Shown here: positions 35,657-47,500 of the stretch, piece after piece
Numbering within the stretch: position 1 is the first letter of the stretch
Layout: each line of letters starts with the position of its first letter
From: JAHHUA01 sp036635475
GTDB taxonomy: Bacteria > Bacillota > Clostridia > Oscillospirales > Ruminococcaceae
Direction: 5' to 3'
Length of the DNA stretch: 64,000 bases
NCBI GenBank assembly: GCA_036635475.1
Contig: JAVWQH010000002.1
Coordinates: 1-64,000 of the forward strand
The notes under the pieces: generated by a model
What the model saw: only the letters and a program-made list of their open reading frames with translations
Databases searched by the model: none
What the model was told of the DNA's origin: nothing
Made by a program: the position numbers and the translations under genes

Positions 35657-36224
35657 TTAATTCACTCCTTAGAGAAAGTCCACCCATAGTTTTCTCATAT
35701 TTTTTACCACAATTAGAACAAATTAAATTTTCATTAAGTTTAGTCCCACATTCACATATCCAACCTGCCTGACGTGTTGGAACACCAAGCATTAGTGCAT
35801 AGTTTGGAACATCTGAGGTAACAACAGCTCCTGCACCTATTAATGCACATTTCCCAATGGTATGGCCACAAATTATGGTAGCATTAGCGCCAATACTTGC
35901 TCCCCATTGCACAATTGTCTTTTTATATTCCGCTGTACCTTTAGGATACTTTGCACGAGGGTTTAAATCGTTGGTGAAAACGCATGATGGACCGCAAAAA
36001 ACATAATCCTCAATCTCAACACCTTCGTAAACTGACACATTATTTTGAATTTTTACTTTGTTTCCGATTTTAACATTGTTGGAGATGTTTACATTTTGAC
36101 CGAAAGAACAATCTTCGCCTATGACAGCACCACTTTGTATATGACAAAAACACCATATTTTTGTCCCTTTTCCAATAGTCACACTATCATCAATAAAACT
36201 GCTGCTATGTACAAAATAATCCAT
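35643..36224 (-). CDS. wbpD: WbpD-like hexapeptide-repeat N-acetyltransferase
   Basis: 193 residues of left-handed beta-helix hexapeptide repeats (VTIGKGTKIWCFCHIQSGAVIGEDCSFGQNVNISNNVKIGNKVKIQNN), the conserved FTNDLNPRAKYP, and a C-terminal zinc-ribbon-like end with two cysteine pairs (CECG and CSNCG). WbpD/WlbB acetylate the 3-amino group of UDP-2-acetamido-3-amino-uronate, making the diacetamido sugar used in surface glycans. The zinc-ribbon tail is an addition to the basic enzyme. It overlaps wbpE. Confidence 0.85.
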   Translation of the reverse strand: MDYFVHSSSFIDDSVTIGKGTKIWCFCHIQSGAVIGEDCSFGQNVNISNNVKIGNKVKIQNNVSVYEGVEIEDYVFCGPSCVFTNDLNPRAKYPKGTAEYKKTIVQWGASIGANATIICGHTIGKCALIGAGAVVTSDVPNYALMLGVPTRQAGWICECGTKLNENLICSNCGKKYEKTMGGLSLRSELNGIS

Positions 36225-36340
36225 TTAAAATTCTCCCACCCTATCTATTCTTGCAAAATCTGAAGAGGTATGTTACAGGTTGTCCTCTTTTGAATTTTAT
36301 TCATCACAAGATTTATTTTAAACTATTTTGGCTACGCATA

Positions 36341-37657
36341 TCACAATAGTTCAATATTGTTGCGATTGTTCACATTTTTCATAGCATTTTTAGTGTCGAA
36401 TACTGCCACTGCATTTTGCTGTACAAAATCATAATTAACATTTGTATGTGCTGTAGTTATCATCACTAAGTCTGATGTTTGTAATATTTCAGCAGTCAAA
36501 TCAGTGACACTTTCCATAGCAAGCTTTCCATAGCTAAACGTTTTAACCCATGGGTCAAAATATTTAACAATAGCACCTTCTCGTTGCAGCACTTCAATAA
36601 CACGTATTGCAGGACTTTCACGATAATCGTCAATATCTTGTTTATAAGCAACACCCAAAACCAAAATTGCAGCTCCATTCAATGCCGTTTTGTGCTTATT
36701 AAGAATTTTATTTGCCCGTTCCACGCAGTATTCAGCCATTTTGTCATTTATCATCATTGAACTTTCAATCATACTGGTGTGAAATCCATATTCTCTTGCT
36801 TTCCAACTTAAATAATATGGGTCTAATGGGATACAGTGTCCACCTAACCCAGGGCCAGGATAAAATGGTTGAAATCCATATGGTTTACTTTTAGCCGCAT
36901 CTACTACTTCCCAAAAGTTAATATTCATCTTATTACATAGAATAGTCAACTCATTAACTAGTCCAATATTCACATTACGATATGTATTTTCCAAAATTTT
37001 CTCCATTTCTGCAATAGCGGGCGAGGAAACTGTAAACACATCACTGTCTAAAACGGCACGATATACGGCTGAGATACACTCAGTTGCATCTTCACCTATA
37101 GCACCAACAATTTTTGGTGTGTTTTTGGTTTTATATATAAGGTTTCCGGGGTCTACACGCTCAGGAGAAAATCCAAGATAAAAATCTTCGCCGCACTTTA
37201 AACCTGAACCCGCCTCAAGAATAGGCTTTAGCAATTCTTCAGTTGTGCCTGGGTAAGTAGTGGATTCCAAAACTACCATTGTCCCATTTTTTAGATATTT
37301 TGCTACAGTTTCAGCAGATGATTTTACAAAGCTTATATCAGGTTGCTGATGAGAATCTAAAGGTGTTGGTACGCAAATTGCGATGAAATCAACATCTTTT
37401 ACAAAGGAAAAATCAGTTGTAGCACGAAGTTTACCATTAGAAACTAATTTTGAAAGGTCACTATCAACAACATCGCCAATATAGTTTTGACCTGCATTAA
37501 CCTGATTTACCTTAGCGGTTTGCACATCAAATCCAATTGTTGTAAATCCTGCTTTTGCTTTTTCAACCGCAAGAGGCAATCCCACATATCCCAAACCGAT
37601 TACAGCACAAATAATTTCTTTTCTTTTAATTCTACCCAACAAAATTTCCTTATTCAA
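36341..37657 (-). CDS. wbpA: UDP-N-acetylglucosamine 6-dehydrogenase (WbpA-like)
   Basis: 438 residues of the UDP-glucose/GDP-mannose dehydrogenase family: NAD-binding VIGLGYVGLPLAVEKAKAGF, VPTPLDSHQQPDISFV, the catalytic Cys in GPGLGGHCIPLDPYYLSW, and the C-terminal AILVLGVAYKQDIDDYRESPA. It oxidises UDP-GlcNAc at C6 to the uronic acid, first step of the diacetamido-uronate pathway. The TTG start at 37657 has a ggag 8 bp upstream; no ATG or GTG is available. It is 116 bp upstream of wbpD. Direct repeats of cttaact type precede it (37691-37724). Confidence 0.88.
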   Translation of the reverse strand: MNKEILLGRIKRKEIICAVIGLGYVGLPLAVEKAKAGFTTIGFDVQTAKVNQVNAGQNYIGDVVDSDLSKLVSNGKLRATTDFSFVKDVDFIAICVPTPLDSHQQPDISFVKSSAETVAKYLKNGTMVVLESTTYPGTTEELLKPILEAGSGLKCGEDFYLGFSPERVDPGNLIYKTKNTPKIVGAIGEDATECISAVYRAVLDSDVFTVSSPAIAEMEKILENTYRNVNIGLVNELTILCNKMNINFWEVVDAAKSKPYGFQPFYPGPGLGGHCIPLDPYYLSWKAREYGFHTSMIESSMMINDKMAEYCVERANKILNKHKTALNGAAILVLGVAYKQDIDDYRESPAIRVIEVLQREGAIVKYFDPWVKTFSYGKLAMESVTDLTAEILQTSDLVMITTAHTNVNYDFVQQNAVAVFDTKNAMKNVNNRNNIELL

Positions 37658-38598
37658 AGCAGGTACTCCATTTCTATAATTTAATTGTCCGTAACTTAAC
37701 TTTTCCTTAACTTCCTTAACTTAAGTCTTGTCTTGTTTTACTACCTCGACACATTATATGTTGTGTAATTTATTTTATAACTAAACAGGTAATTATGAAC
37801 ATACATTTTGATTATCTAAAACAGAACAGAAAATATTTTACGTTGCTTGTATTGGTGGAAACGCACCGATTTTTTTTATAAATTGGGATTGCAATATTGC
37901 GATGAACAACATTATAATGCCTTAATTTACATCAAAATCAATGTATTAATTAAATGAAATCATATGTAGTTTATTAATTTTGTTAATAGACATTGTAAAA
38001 TTAAAATTTTACATATAATTTGAGAATACAAGACTAAAAATATTAATGTAAAATAATTGAAATAATAATTTGGTCAAATACACAATTAAGCTTACGAAAT
38101 AATAGCAAAAACGCAAGTTTTTAAACTATTTGTTCATATTTTATATCAATTTATTTAATATTATTTTAATTTATTATACAAAATCAAATTAAGATAATTT
38201 CTTATAAAAATAGATTTTTTCATATGAGTGAATTAGCAAAATGACAATTTTAGCCAAAACATATAATAAGCAATATCTTTTGTATGAATAATGCCGAATA
38301 TATAAGGTCAATTCACGATTAATAGCAACAATTAAATATAAAATTTCATTATTGCATAATTAAGCTATGCTAATAATTATGCAGCAATTGTCCGTTAAAT
38401 GTAATAATGTACATTTTTAGCCATTAGTGATAAGAACATTTAATAAAAATTGTTGTATTAGAGCATTATATAAATATGAAATTTATGTTATTATTGTTAA
38501 CAAATGATGATATATTTATCGCGGAAAATCATTCATTAGTGAGATGTTGAAAAAAAAAATATGTCTCAAAAAAGTTTACTGAAAGGACAAGGGAAAGA
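37658..38598. other. 941-bp AT-rich divergent intergenic region
   Basis: It separates the sugar operon (minus) from the giant secreted protein (plus). I see three to four tandem cttaact units (37691-37724), a TTGTTAACAA palindrome (38494-38503) and long A/T tracts, but no convincing gene and no clear -35/-10 pair. The length suggests a regulated promoter or long untranslated leader for the giant gene. Confidence 0.4.
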
Positions 38599-41500
38599 AT
38601 GAAAATTCAAAAAATAATCTCTGTCGCACTCGTAATTGCGATGCTAGCGGCTCAGCCGCTGCAAAATTATACTGTGTCTTACGCACAGACAGATGGAGCT
38701 AAGAGTTTAGTGCAAACTCAGACATTGAAAAATGCATTAATCAATATAGTTGATGGAAAATTGTATCTTGTAATAGACTCCGTAAAATATGTTCCATATG
38801 AATTAAAAGATACTAAGATCCAATTCAAAAGTTTAAATGGAGTTAAATGTATCCAATTTACGTGCAAAGACGGAACGGAAAAATGTATTAATTTATACGA
38901 TTCCAATGATATTAAAGTCGGAGGACAAGTAGACCAATTAATCATTGACAAAAGCTATAAAGATTCTAAATTTGGTTTTGACAAAGATGCAAGCGTCAAA
39001 GATTTAGAAGTTGGCGGTAATTCATCTGTTGAAATTAATGGAACAACAAGCGTTGAAAAAGTTGTTGCTAATGGTGTAGGCAGTGTTGTTGTTGCCGAAA
39101 ACGCAAAAGTTAATAAAATTTTATCCAATAATAAAGATAATATAACATTGCCAGCAGGCAGTACATTAGTAGTTGAACCATCTGGTGCACCACTAGAAAC
39201 AAGTACACCAGCTACTACTCCAACAACTGGAACTGATTGGTCCACTACTACTGGCGGTGGCGGCGGCGGTGGCAATACCAGTCAGAGACCAAGCGATGAT
39301 GATGATGCCGATGCCGATGCCGATGGCGATGTAAATACTGATTCAGATACCGGTACTGACGACGAAGAAACAACAGTAAATAAAGAAGATGAAATCGCTA
39401 CAGAAGCTGCATATGAGGCTTTGAAGTTTAGAAATGCAACAGGAATTACAAGTGATATAACATTCCAAAAAACTTGTAAGGGCTGTAATCTGCAATGGTC
39501 ATCATCTGATGAAAATGTTATTTCTAATAATGGTATTGTAACAAGACCTAAATTTGGTGAACCTAATGTAACTTTGAGTGTTACAGCAACAATATCAAAA
39601 GGTAAAGTTCAAAAAACAAAAAGCTTTGATGTAACAGTTTTAGCTATGACTGACAAAGAACAAATTAACGACGTAATGAAAAATCTTGTAATTGAAGCAG
39701 ATTTGGAAAATGTTGTACAGGATTTGACATTGCCAACAGAATTTGACGGAGCTAAAATTACATGGAGCACTCTATCTCCATCATATATCACAGATGATGG
39801 CGTTATAACAAGACCAGCATGGGATAACAAGAATGACTTTTATGAAGCATCATTGAAAGCTACTATAGTTTGTGGAAGTGTTACAGATTATAAGTATTTT
39901 GCAATGAAGATATTGAAAGAAGCTAATCCAACTGTTTCAGATGAAGAAAAAGTTGCATCTGCTATTAAAAATTTGAAGATTAATTCAGATTTAACCAATG
40001 TAACAGGCGACATACATCTTCCAACAATTATGACTGGCGCACAAGTATATTGGGATACAGCAGATATTTCTTGGACATCATCAGATGAAAGCATTATTTC
40101 AAATACAGGATTTGTTACAAGACCTGCATTTGGTGAAGCTGATAAAGTGATTACATTAACAGCCAGTGTTACAGTTGGCGATTTCACCGATGTAAAACAA
40201 TTTACTGCAACAGTAAAACCAATTACTGCAAAAGAAAAATTCGATGAAATATATAAAGCTTTTAATTTATCAAACATTAATGTTAATGAAGTAAAAGATA
40301 ATATAATTTTACCAACACAGTTTGAGGGAGCAACAATTTCTTGGGCATCTAATAATGAAAGTGTTGTTTCATCTACTGGTACTGTAGTAAGACCTACAGG
40401 CGATGACAGCATAGTGAAGTTAACGGCAACAATTAAACTTGGTGAAATCCAAAAAACTAAAACTTTTTCAATTAAAGTTCTAGCAATCGAAAGTCCTGAA
40501 CTTAGCGACCACGTTAAGGAATTGACAATTATTACTTCACAAGCTGAGGTAGAAGCGCTTGATGCAGGTAAGATTTATGACGAAGTACTTATTAAAAATG
40601 TTAATGAAAAGATTGACTTATCAAAGATAACAATAGAAAAATTAACTTTTGGACAAGTTGGAAATTTTGTTTCTCGTGCAATTAGAAGTTTAGCTTTAGA
40701 TGCCCCAACAGACATTGTAATTGGTTCTGTCAACGAGTTTGATGTTAATCTTCTTATAGGTACACTTAATGTAGAAAAAGGAAACAATAAAAAAACTATA
40801 ATAAACGGAAATATTAATATTAATTCAATTACTGCAAAACATGAAATTGAGTTGCGTGGTAAATTAGTTGTTCCACCAATAGAAACAAATTCAAATGTAG
40901 TGTTAAATACCGAACTTGATTCGTCTAACCCTATAGTTGTTATGAAAAACTCAAATAATGTGTCTATCAGTGGTTCAATTGGTTCAATTCCTAGTATTCT
41001 ATTGAGTTCTGATGCAATAGTTAATGTTCCTGTTAAAAAAATGATCGAAATTGCTCAAGATGCTCCTAGCACAATTAATCTGGAACTAAACAATACTGTA
41101 GGAGCTATCAATACTGAGAAAAATCCAGTTAATTCCAACATAGTTCTATCAGGAACAGGTACTCTTGATTGGCTTTATTCCAAAGGAAATGCAACACTAA
41201 ATGTAAAACGTGTTAATAACATTCTTCCTTTGGCAACCGCAGAAAGAGCTATGCTTGATGGTGACGGCAGTATAGGCAGCATTATTTTGGGCTCAAATGC
41301 TAACAAATTTGATATTGCTTGTACAAATGTTGATGAAATAATAGCTAATGGCAATGTTTCAATGGCATCAGATGTTAAAAAATTGGTTGCTAATGCTAAT
41401 GACATTGTTGTTAAAATGCAAAATGACAAAACCCTTAATCTCTTGTCAGTTGCAAAGGGCGTTTCAGTAACAACTGTTGAGGGAAATGTAAATGAAGTTG

Positions 41501-44500
41501 AAATATTAAGCAAAACAGGTGAGGTTATAATTAAATTAGACCAGAATGTTATGCCTACATTTACAAAAACTTCTAATGACGTTATTGTTATTGTTTACAA
41601 TAAGGACAGCAGTGGCAAGTACGTGAAAACAGTAATAGACGAAATTAAAACAAAGCTTGCTCCTCCTGTAATCCTATATAATAATGGACATTCAAAGAAC
41701 AGAACTGATTACAAAACAGATATATGTGATCGTCCAATAAAAGGCACTTATATTATGTATAGAATTGGTACTGACGGTGAGTTTGTCAAATATGAACCTA
41801 AAAAGTTCGTTGTAAAAGCACCAAATGTTGATACCGAAGCAAAAATATCTGTATTCTTCAAGTCAGTTAGTCAAAATGATAGTGCCACTGTAATGGAATC
41901 AGAAATCATAGAAAACGTGATTACATTTGATGCTGATAAGACAAATGCACTTAAAGCAGAAGATTGGCAAGATTATAAGAATTTGATAGCTGATAGTAAA
42001 ACATGGATAACTTGGGACGAATTAATTGTTGTTGACGATTATGATGTATCAAAATCCGAATATACAACAGCAGATCATTTAGTAACATATGCTCAAGTGA
42101 ATAAGTTGAATTTAGCTATTGCAGATGCACAAAAGTTTGTAGATGATCCAAATTCACACCTATATACAAAAGCACAATTGCAAACTGCATATGATACTCT
42201 ATCAAAAATAGAAAGAAAATTTGCAGGTGTTTGGGAGAATCAAATAGGCGATAAGATTTATACAAAGAATTTTACAACTGCTTATAAGACAAATTTCGAT
42301 TGGAAAAATTGGCAATATCCAACTGCTTTGGACGGATTTACAATATCAGCAGATGGTAAAGATACAGAAGCAAACAGATTCTGGGTTACTCAAGCTGACT
42401 TTGATGTGTTTGTAAATGTGTTGAATAAATACGAAAAAATGTATAGCAGCGAAACAACTTCAACACAAGCTGAATACGATGCCGCTACAAAGGAATTGGA
42501 AACATCTTTAGTTACATTCAAAGCTACTATGAAAAAAGGTAATATGAATATTAATAAAGCTGCTTTGATAAAGAAATATGAAGATGAAAAATGGTGGGTA
42601 CTAGAAGGTATCGGACATAAAAATGGATTTGATATCTCTGAAGATGGTGCAGGATTGCCTGACGGAAGATACTATCAAAAACCTGCTATTGCAAACAGAT
42701 TGATTGATGCAGTGTATAAAGCAAAAGATATTACAGAAGAGATTGATAATAAGAAATATTCTCAAGCTGAAATAGATGCTGCATTGCAAGAATTAACAGA
42801 TGCTAAGAGCGTATTTGCAGTAAACTGGTGTATGACAGCCGGTACATTGACAAGTGAAAATACAACAGAAATTGCAAAGAACAATTTGACATTAGGCGAT
42901 ATTTCAGGCATTACAACAAATATCAAATTGCCTATACAATTAAACGGCGCAGACATTACTTGGCAATCATCAAGCCCTGAATTTATTACTAACGATGGTA
43001 TTGTAACACGTCCAACATACACAAAGGGTGATGTTGAAGTTGTTATGACAGCTACAGTAACTTTCGGCGAAGACGAAGCAGCAGTATCCAAAACTAAGGA
43101 TTTTGTTGTAACTGTAATTAAGAAAGCACCTGATAATGCTGAACAAGTTACAATTGTAATAAATGAACTTGCTTTTGCTGATACTCTTGTTAAGGAAGAC
43201 AAATTGACATTCCCAACATATGCAGGAGCAGAAATAACATGGAAATCTTTAAATCCTGATGTTATCACTGATGACGGTACAGTTACTCGTAACAGTGAGA
43301 AAAATGTTAATGCAACAATGCAAGCTACAATAAAAGTTGGCGAAAATGTTGGAACAAAAAAGTTTGAACTATTGGTTTTGAAAGCAGGAGCAAGCGACCT
43401 TACACCTGACGAAAGAATTGATATGGCATTGCGCAATCTAACATTGGGCAGCATTGATAATGTTAAAAAGGATATAACATTCCCTGCTATACAAAATGAT
43501 GTTTCAATATCTTGGAAATCCAGCGATGAAACAGTTATTACAAACGCAGGTGTTGTAACCAGACCAACATTCATAAAAGGTGATGCTAAAATTACTTTGA
43601 CAGCTACATTAACTCTTGAGGGCGGAATTACAAAAACTAAAGATTTTGTAGCTACTGTAATTAAAAATCCTATTACTGATAACGAAAAAGTAACACTTGT
43701 AAAAGATAAGCTAGTATTTGAAGAATTGGATCATCTATCAAACGACCTCTATTTACTTGATGTAATAGATGGAGTTTCGATATCTTGGAAGTCTTCCAAT
43801 GAACAAGTTATTAATAATAAAGGTAAGATTACAAGACAAGAAAACTCAAACGGAACAGCAACACTTACAGCTACATTAAGCAGTGGAGATGTTACTGATA
43901 CAAAGACTTTTGAAGTAACTGTTTTGAAAACTAAATTTACTGATGAAGAACTTTGTCAAGCCGCTATCGACGCAATTACATTCAAGGAACCATTAGACAA
44001 AATCACAAAAGATGTTGATATCCCACGATATGTAAATATAAATAGTGTTTATGTATATATTGAATGGGAAGTTACAGACAACGTAGCAGTTAAGAGAAAC
44101 GACGAAAAGTTGTTGATTACTTCTCCAAAGTATACAGAGCAAGACGTTGATTTTGTATTCACAGCTAAGGCACAAATGGCTAGTGGTACTCCATTCTTAG
44201 CTACAAAAACTTTCAATGGTAAAGTTTTGAAGAAAGAAATAACAAATGCTGAAAAGGCTCAAGAAGTTTTTGAACAGTTGACAGTTACAGATCAACCATT
44301 TGTTGAGAAAAACTTAAATCTTCTAACAGAACTAAACGGAGCAACAATTTCTTGGAAATCGGATAATGACAATATAATATCATCAACAGGTGTTGTTACA
44401 AAACCAGCTGCAACAGGCGAAAACACAAAAGTTGTTTTGACTGCAACAATCACTGTAGGCGATGTTAGCATTGATAAGACATTTACCCTAATGGTATTAA

Positions 44501-47500
44501 AAGAGGGTGCAACCGATTTAAGCGATACAGAAAAGGTTGAGATTGCACTTGCAAATCTAACATTAGGCGATGTTTCCGCTATAAAAGATAATATGACACT
44601 ACCTGTGTTGCAAGATACCGTTGGAGTTGTTTGGGCTACAAGTGATTCTGCAATTATAGCTACTGATGGTACTGTTACACGTCCTGATGATGACAATAAG
44701 GAAAGTGTTAATGTCACATTAACTGCTACAATTACTAGCGGAACAGAAATACGCACAAAAGAATTTGTAGTTACAGTAATGAGATGTGATATCGATTCAG
44801 CACAAGCAAAAGAAAGATTAGGAAAATTGGCAATAGCTGAATTGCTTAAATTGAATAATGTTCAAACAGTTGATGATTTTGTAAATCAGATTATATTCCC
44901 TGCAACAATATCCTTTAGAGGACAAGATGTAAAGGTTGATTGGGATAAATTTAAAAATACTAATCTAACAATTGTGGATAATATTGGTACAATTTTAGCA
45001 AATGATACATTGTCAGTAAGAATGTATTTCTCATACAAAGGCGACAGAGATGTATATGAAGATCAATGGATTACTATTTCAAAAGTAAAAACAGCTCAAG
45101 AAAAAGTTGATGAAGCAAAAGCTAATTTGACTTTGAGCGATATTAATTTAGCTAATCTTAAAGCTGATTTTACATTGCCTTTGACACAAGATGAAGCTAC
45201 AATCACTTGGACATCAGAAAATACTGCAATTGTTATTGACAATGCAACAGGAACAGCAACAGTTACAAGACCTTTAAGCACTGAAGTAAATGCAATGGGT
45301 ACTATAACTGCTACAATAAAAGTTGGCGATGTTTCTGCAACAAAAGTATTTGATGCCACAGTAATTAAGGAACTTTCCGCAACAGCTACAGATAAAGAAA
45401 AAGTAGAAGAGTACATAGGTACACTTGTTATTGCTAACACAGCATTAGTTGACTTTATGGTACCACCTGCTGAAAGCGGATTAACAGTTGAATGGTCAAG
45501 TACTGATACTGCAATTGTTATTGACAATGCAACAGGAAAAGCAACAGTTACAAGACCTGACGGCGATAAAGCAGATGCTGTTGTAACTCTAACTGCAAAA
45601 GTATCTTTAGGCACTGAGTCTTCAACCAAAAACTTTGAAGTAACAGTAAGCAAATACACTCTAGCTGAAATCAAAGAACTTTTGGATTTGGGAATTGGCG
45701 CAGAAGTAACCCAAAACTTTGAAGTACCAACAATATTCAAGGGTGCAACTATTGTTTGGGATAGCAATAGCGTGAATGTTAACATTAGCGGAACTACTGC
45801 AACAGTAACACAATCAACTACCGCTGCAACACCAGTTATATTTACTGCTGATATATCTTTGAATGGTGCAACTGTTACAAAAGAATTTAGTTTCACTGTT
45901 CCTCAAAAGAAATTAACAGAGGCTGAAATAGTTGAAGAGGCATTTAGCCAAATTACATTTGCTGATTTGACTGAACCAACAAATGCAATTACAAAAAGCT
46001 TTACAGTGCCATATGTAATTTCAAGTACAATACAAGGCGAATGGTATTATTTCGATTGGTCAAGTAATAATACATCTGTTATAGATGTTGCTGGAACTGA
46101 TGCAACAGTAAAACGTCCAACAGCTGTACAAGGGGATCAAGTAGTTACACTTACAGTTGCACTGTCAGCCACACAAGTTGGTACGACAACAATGGGAACA
46201 AAAGACTTTACTTTCACAGTTTTGGCAGATGCCCCAGTTGAATTACTGCCTGCTGAAAAAGCTCAAAAGGCTCTTGATACTATTGTAATGCAAGATTTAG
46301 TAACAGGTGCAGACACAGTTACATTGCCAACAACGATTGATGGTGTCGCAATATCTTGGGCATCAGATAACGCAGCAATTGATGCAACAACAGGCAAAGT
46401 TACTGCTACAGAAACAGTTGAAACAAGCGTTGTTTTAACTGCAACTGCAACAGTAGGCGATGTAAATGTTACTAAAAACTTTAATGTTACTGTAATTAGA
46501 AATGAATTTACTGTCAATATGTACAATCTGGAATTGGCAATAAACAAGTTGAATTTGAACGGCATTGCTCTTGATAATTTAACAACTGACTTCACAGTAC
46601 CTCTGACACAAGATACAGCTAAAATTACTTGGCAATCAGAAAATACTGCAATAACATTCAATGGAGCAAATGCAACAGTTACAAGACCTGAATTTTCTAA
46701 AGGAAATTCAACAGGTATGATCAGAGCTTGGGTTACATGTGGAGATGTTACAAGATCAAAGGATTTTGCTACTGTTGTAATCGAAAAAGCCGGTGGCACA
46801 GATCAAGATTTCGTAAATGGCGTAAGAGATAGATTGACATTAAATCCAACTGCTGCCGAATTAACCACAGGATTTAATATGCCAACACATCTAGAGGGCG
46901 CAGGCATAGTTTGGTCATCTAACAATCCGACTGTTGTTGCGATTAATGGCGGAAATGCAATTGTAACACCTTCAACTGTTGAGGATACCACTGTAATTGT
47001 GACGGCTACTTTAACTTTTAGTCAAGCAACAGCTACAAAGGACTTTACTATTGTTATTCCTATGAAAGCTGGCGCTAGTGCTGCTGATCAAGCAAAAGTT
47101 GACAAAGCAAAAACAATTTTAGCATTAGATAGTGGTGTTGATACATCTAAGGTAGCAGAGAATTTATACTTAGTAACTAGTTTTTACCAAGAAGAACAAC
47201 CAGAGTTGGTGGACGTAACCATTGCTTGGGAATCAAGCAATCCAGATGTCGTTTCGATTGTTGGCAATTATGGTATGGTTACAAGACCCGAAGCAGATGT
47301 AAGTTTAACACTAACAGCTACTATAACTTGCGGTTCAGCTACTGTTACTAAAGATTTTCCAATAACAGTAGTAAGCAAAAACACTATTACACAAGCGGAC
47401 CTTAAAAATGCTATATGTGCAAAAATTTTAGAATTAAATCCAACTTTTACAGCTGATTCAGGATATATATATAACGTAAAAGTTGGCGACACATTTAATG

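Noticed and set aside
38460..38560. Promoter of the giant gene
   Set aside because: Several AT-rich boxes exist, but none pairs with a -35 box at 16-18 bp; not claimed.
42762..43574. Long open frames on the minus strand inside the giant gene (also 39888-40412, 45096-45896, 46263-46799)
   Set aside because: They mirror the repeat composition of the plus-strand gene and have no convincing start sites; they are antisense shadows.
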